Part shown: positions 54,455 to 56,210 of the stretch, piece by piece
How the letters are laid out: every line of letters begins with the position of its first letter
Numbering within the stretch: the stretch's first letter is position 1
Source of the DNA: Bernardetiaceae bacterium
GTDB lineage: Bacteria > Bacteroidota > Bacteroidia > Cytophagales > Thermoflexibacteraceae
NCBI GenBank assembly: GCA_025057115.1
Contig: JANWWZ010000017.1
Location: 1 to 56,210 of the forward strand
Reading direction: 5' to 3'
DNA length: 56,210 bases
Program-made: the position numbers and the translations under genes
Notes under the pieces: model-generated
Databases searched by the model: none
Told to the model about the DNA's origin: nothing
Seen by the model: the letters and a program-made list of their open reading frames with translations, nothing else

Positions 54455-55660
54455 GTGGTCTCATCTCGTTCTGATTCTTTACCGACGTTTAATTCTCTTA
54501 CTGTACTGGGAGGAATTAGCCTAGTCCATCTGCTGAATGATTCCATGCAGGCAGTTATTCCTGCCATGTTTCCCATTCTGGAAACTAGTCTTCGGCTGAG
54601 TTATTCTCAGCTGGGGCTAGTAGCCTTTGCCAATAACATGATTGCTTCGTTTTTGCAGCCCATGGTCGGTTTTTATACTGATAAGCGCCCTTCGCCTTAC
54701 TTATTGCCCTTTAGTATGCTTTTCAGCATGGCAGGTATCTTTTGGCTCGGGTATGCTGATAGTGTACTAGAGCTAATGGCTGCCGTTGCATTACTTGGCG
54801 TGGGAACATCTGTTTTCCATCCTGAAGGTTCGCGCTTAGTGGTGATTGCTTCAGGGGAGCGGCGAGGACTAGGGCAGTCCCTTTTTCAAGTACTTGGTCA
54901 GGCAGGGCAGGCTTTAGCTCCTGTGTGGACAGTAGTAGTATTTTCCCCCTTAGGACAGCGCGGCGCATTGCTTTTTGTAGCGGTGGCTTTAATCGCTGTA
55001 GTTATTCTGACTTATTTAGCCAACTGGTACCAAAACAACTTGAATCAATACAAAGTTGCACGCCCTACAGCTATCAAAAAGCTACCTCGTAAACGCAGAG
55101 AGCTCATTTATTACGTTTTTGCTCTTATTATTCTGGTTACTTTTGCCCGCAGTTGCTATCAAGTAGGAATTATCGGCTTTTACTCGTTCTTTCAGACAAA
55201 AGTACTTTCCAGTTCATTAGAGGAAGCCCAGTCATACGTTTTTATTTTTCTGGTAGCTCTTTCTTTGGGAACGCTGCACGGAGGTTCTTTAGCAGATCAC
55301 ATGGGGTTGCGAAATGTACTATGGCTTTCGGCTTCTATTAGTGGACTTTCAGCAGTGCTGTTGCCTTTTACTGATAGTTGGGCGGCTTATGCAATTTTAT
55401 TTGTTTCGGGTTATGCTATTATGGCAGGATTTCCTGTTTCTTTGATTTATTGCTTGGAATTACTGCCAGAGCGCATTGGACTTGTCTCAGGTATAATGTT
55501 CGGACTGGCTTTTGGTTCTGGAGCCTTAGCAGCCGTAGTGCTTGGCATGATAGGTGATTGGCTAGGCATTCAAAACATGATGACCATTTGCTGCTCGCTT
55601 CCTTTATTGGGCTTATTGGTTTTCTTTTTACCGGTGGAACGCAGCCGCCGCCGTCGATAA
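54455..55660 (+). CDS. MFS transporter, fosmidomycin-resistance (Fsr) type
   Basis: Inner-membrane transporter of 401 residues with about 12 helices. The start is a GTG at 54455; the N-terminus TVLGGISLVHLLNDSMQAVI matches the Fsr group (HLLND motif). Other blocks: GVGTSVFHPEGSRLVVIASG (the FHPEGSR signature), GLGQSLFQVLGQAGQALAPV and, in the second half, GGSLADHMGLRNVLWLSASI. Fsr-type proteins are drug or metabolite efflux systems; the natural substrate here is not known. The C-terminal tail is basic. Confidence 0.88.
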   Translation: MVSSRSDSLPTFNSLTVLGGISLVHLLNDSMQAVIPAMFPILETSLRLSYSQLGLVAFANNMIASFLQPMVGFYTDKRPSPYLLPFSMLFSMAGIFWLGYADSVLELMAAVALLGVGTSVFHPEGSRLVVIASGERRGLGQSLFQVLGQAGQALAPVWTVVVFSPLGQRGALLFVAVALIAVVILTYLANWYQNNLNQYKVARPTAIKKLPRKRRELIYYVFALIILVTFARSCYQVGIIGFYSFFQTKVLSSSLEEAQSYVFIFLVALSLGTLHGGSLADHMGLRNVLWLSASISGLSAVLLPFTDSWAAYAILFVSGYAIMAGFPVSLIYCLELLPERIGLVSGIMFGLAFGSGALAAVVLGMIGDWLGIQNMMTICCSLPLLGLLVFFLPVERSRRRR

Positions 55661-55805
55661 ATCTGCTAAAAAATCTTTCTTTTTACCGCTGCCCGCTTTC
55701 AGTACAAGAACCTCAACAGATTGTAAAAGTGTTTAAAGTATGAGTTTGCACTAAGTAAAGTGCAGGGGCAAGTGTTATTTTGTTTGCTTTATTTGCTTTA
55801 TTGAG

Positions 55806-55823
55806 GTTTACAAAGAAGTAAAC
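55806..55823 (+). promoter_or_regulatory. dyad before the AAA ATPase start
   Basis: GTTTAC and GTAAAC form a perfect 6-bp inverted repeat with a 6-nt centre, ending 2 nt before the ATG at 55826. It could be an operator or an RNA hairpin over the ribosome-binding region. A TTTGCTTTA tandem pair lies just upstream. Confidence 0.45.
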
Positions 55824-55825
55824 GC

Positions 55826-56210
55826 ATGAAGAAGCGTTTCAACGTTACGGGTACTTGTCGGAGGGAGGAGCACTACATGATGGATGAGCGACGTCGTGTA
55901 GGGGAGGCGTTGGAGATGATAGAACGAGGAGAGTACTTTGTCATTCATCGCCCTCGCCAGTTCGGCAAAACGACTTTGTTGCGTTTATTAGCCAGCGAGC
56001 TTGGTCGGCGGCAAGAGTATCAAGTTATCCTGCTGAATTTTCAGGGCATAGATGCGCAAAGTCATCAAAGCGATGGTGCGTTTGCCCAAACGGTGGTGGA
56101 AGAGTTAGCGCGGTATTTTGAATTTGCCGACAGGAGCATATATCAGGTAATAGCTTCTGAGTGGGGTGGTGTGAAGAGCATGAATGAGCTTTCCTTGTTC
56201 ATCACGCGAT
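55826..56210 (+). CDS. AAA-family ATPase-like protein, partial (runs off the window)
   Basis: An open frame from ATG 55826 to the window end, 128 codons with no stop. It reads MKKRFNVTGTCRREEHYMMD, then a Walker A segment YFVIHRPRQFGKTTLLRLLA near residue 35-54 and VILLNFQGIDAQSHQSDGAF. That opening is that of the AAA_35-type (PF14516-like) or AAA-ATPase-like proteins, often many per genome in Bacteroidota and cyanobacteria, sometimes with a C-terminal PD-(D/E)XK nuclease-like domain. The rest is outside the window. Role unknown; defence or mobile-element links have been suggested for some relatives. Confidence 0.8.
   Translation, partial: MKKRFNVTGTCRREEHYMMDERRRVGEALEMIERGEYFVIHRPRQFGKTTLLRLLASELGRRQEYQVILLNFQGIDAQSHQSDGAFAQTVVEELARYFEFADRSIYQVIASEWGGVKSMNELSLFITR

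Overview
The window comes from a member of the Bacteroidota, most likely of the Cytophaga type. The evidence is a SusC/SusD pair behind an ECF sigma/FecR pair, the gliding/type IX secretion lipoprotein SprE (PorW), an ATP synthase a-subunit with its own signal peptide, an OmpA protein with PD40 repeats, and several promoters of the Bacteroidota form TAnnTTTG about 20 nt before start codons. Genus or species cannot be told from the sequence.

Layout. 1-286: leader-distal end of a CRISPR array whose last repeats decay into the 3' end of an OsmC-family gene. 269-8649: OsmC, a methyltransferase, an outer-membrane barrel, uvrB, an OmpA/PD40 protein and a long-chain acyl-CoA synthetase. 8737-28893: a glycan-utilisation region. 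On the minus strand a tightly packed operon encodes a Tat-exported FAD oxidoreductase, an unrecognised large exported protein that may be an (alpha/alpha)6 enzyme, a GH95 fucosidase-like enzyme and a GHL6/GH151-like enzyme. Divergent from it, on the plus strand, lie ECF sigma, FecR, SusC, SusD and a DUF4397 lipoprotein, then a decayed beta-helix gene and a GH63/MGH1-like glycosidase. 28894-29534 holds the remnant of another gene.

29535-39364: a sugar cytidylyltransferase overlaps sprE; divergent from sprE run an M23 peptidase, bactofilin, two AtpZ/AtpI-type membrane genes and atpBEFHAG. The beta and epsilon subunit genes (atpD, atpC) are absent here. 39447-41589: divergent hppD and phhA, for phenylalanine/tyrosine breakdown, share a control region with an exact 17-bp direct repeat. 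41744-46962: a WecA-like transferase coupled to a lone nuoA, then rlmD, a vanadium-haloperoxidase/PAP2-type lipoprotein and a methyltransferase. 47006-49249: a second ECF sigma with a nested anti-sigma-like gene and a DUF4097 gene. 49476-56210: queD, smc, a PKD lipoprotein, an Fsr-like MFS transporter, and the start of an AAA ATPase that runs off the end.

The main candidates for something undescribed are the unrecognised 780-residue protein in the fucosidase operon, the repeated operator-like element between hppD and phhA, and the CRISPR repeat remnant that supplies the last codons of the OsmC gene. All functional claims are from reading the sequence; no database search was possible.
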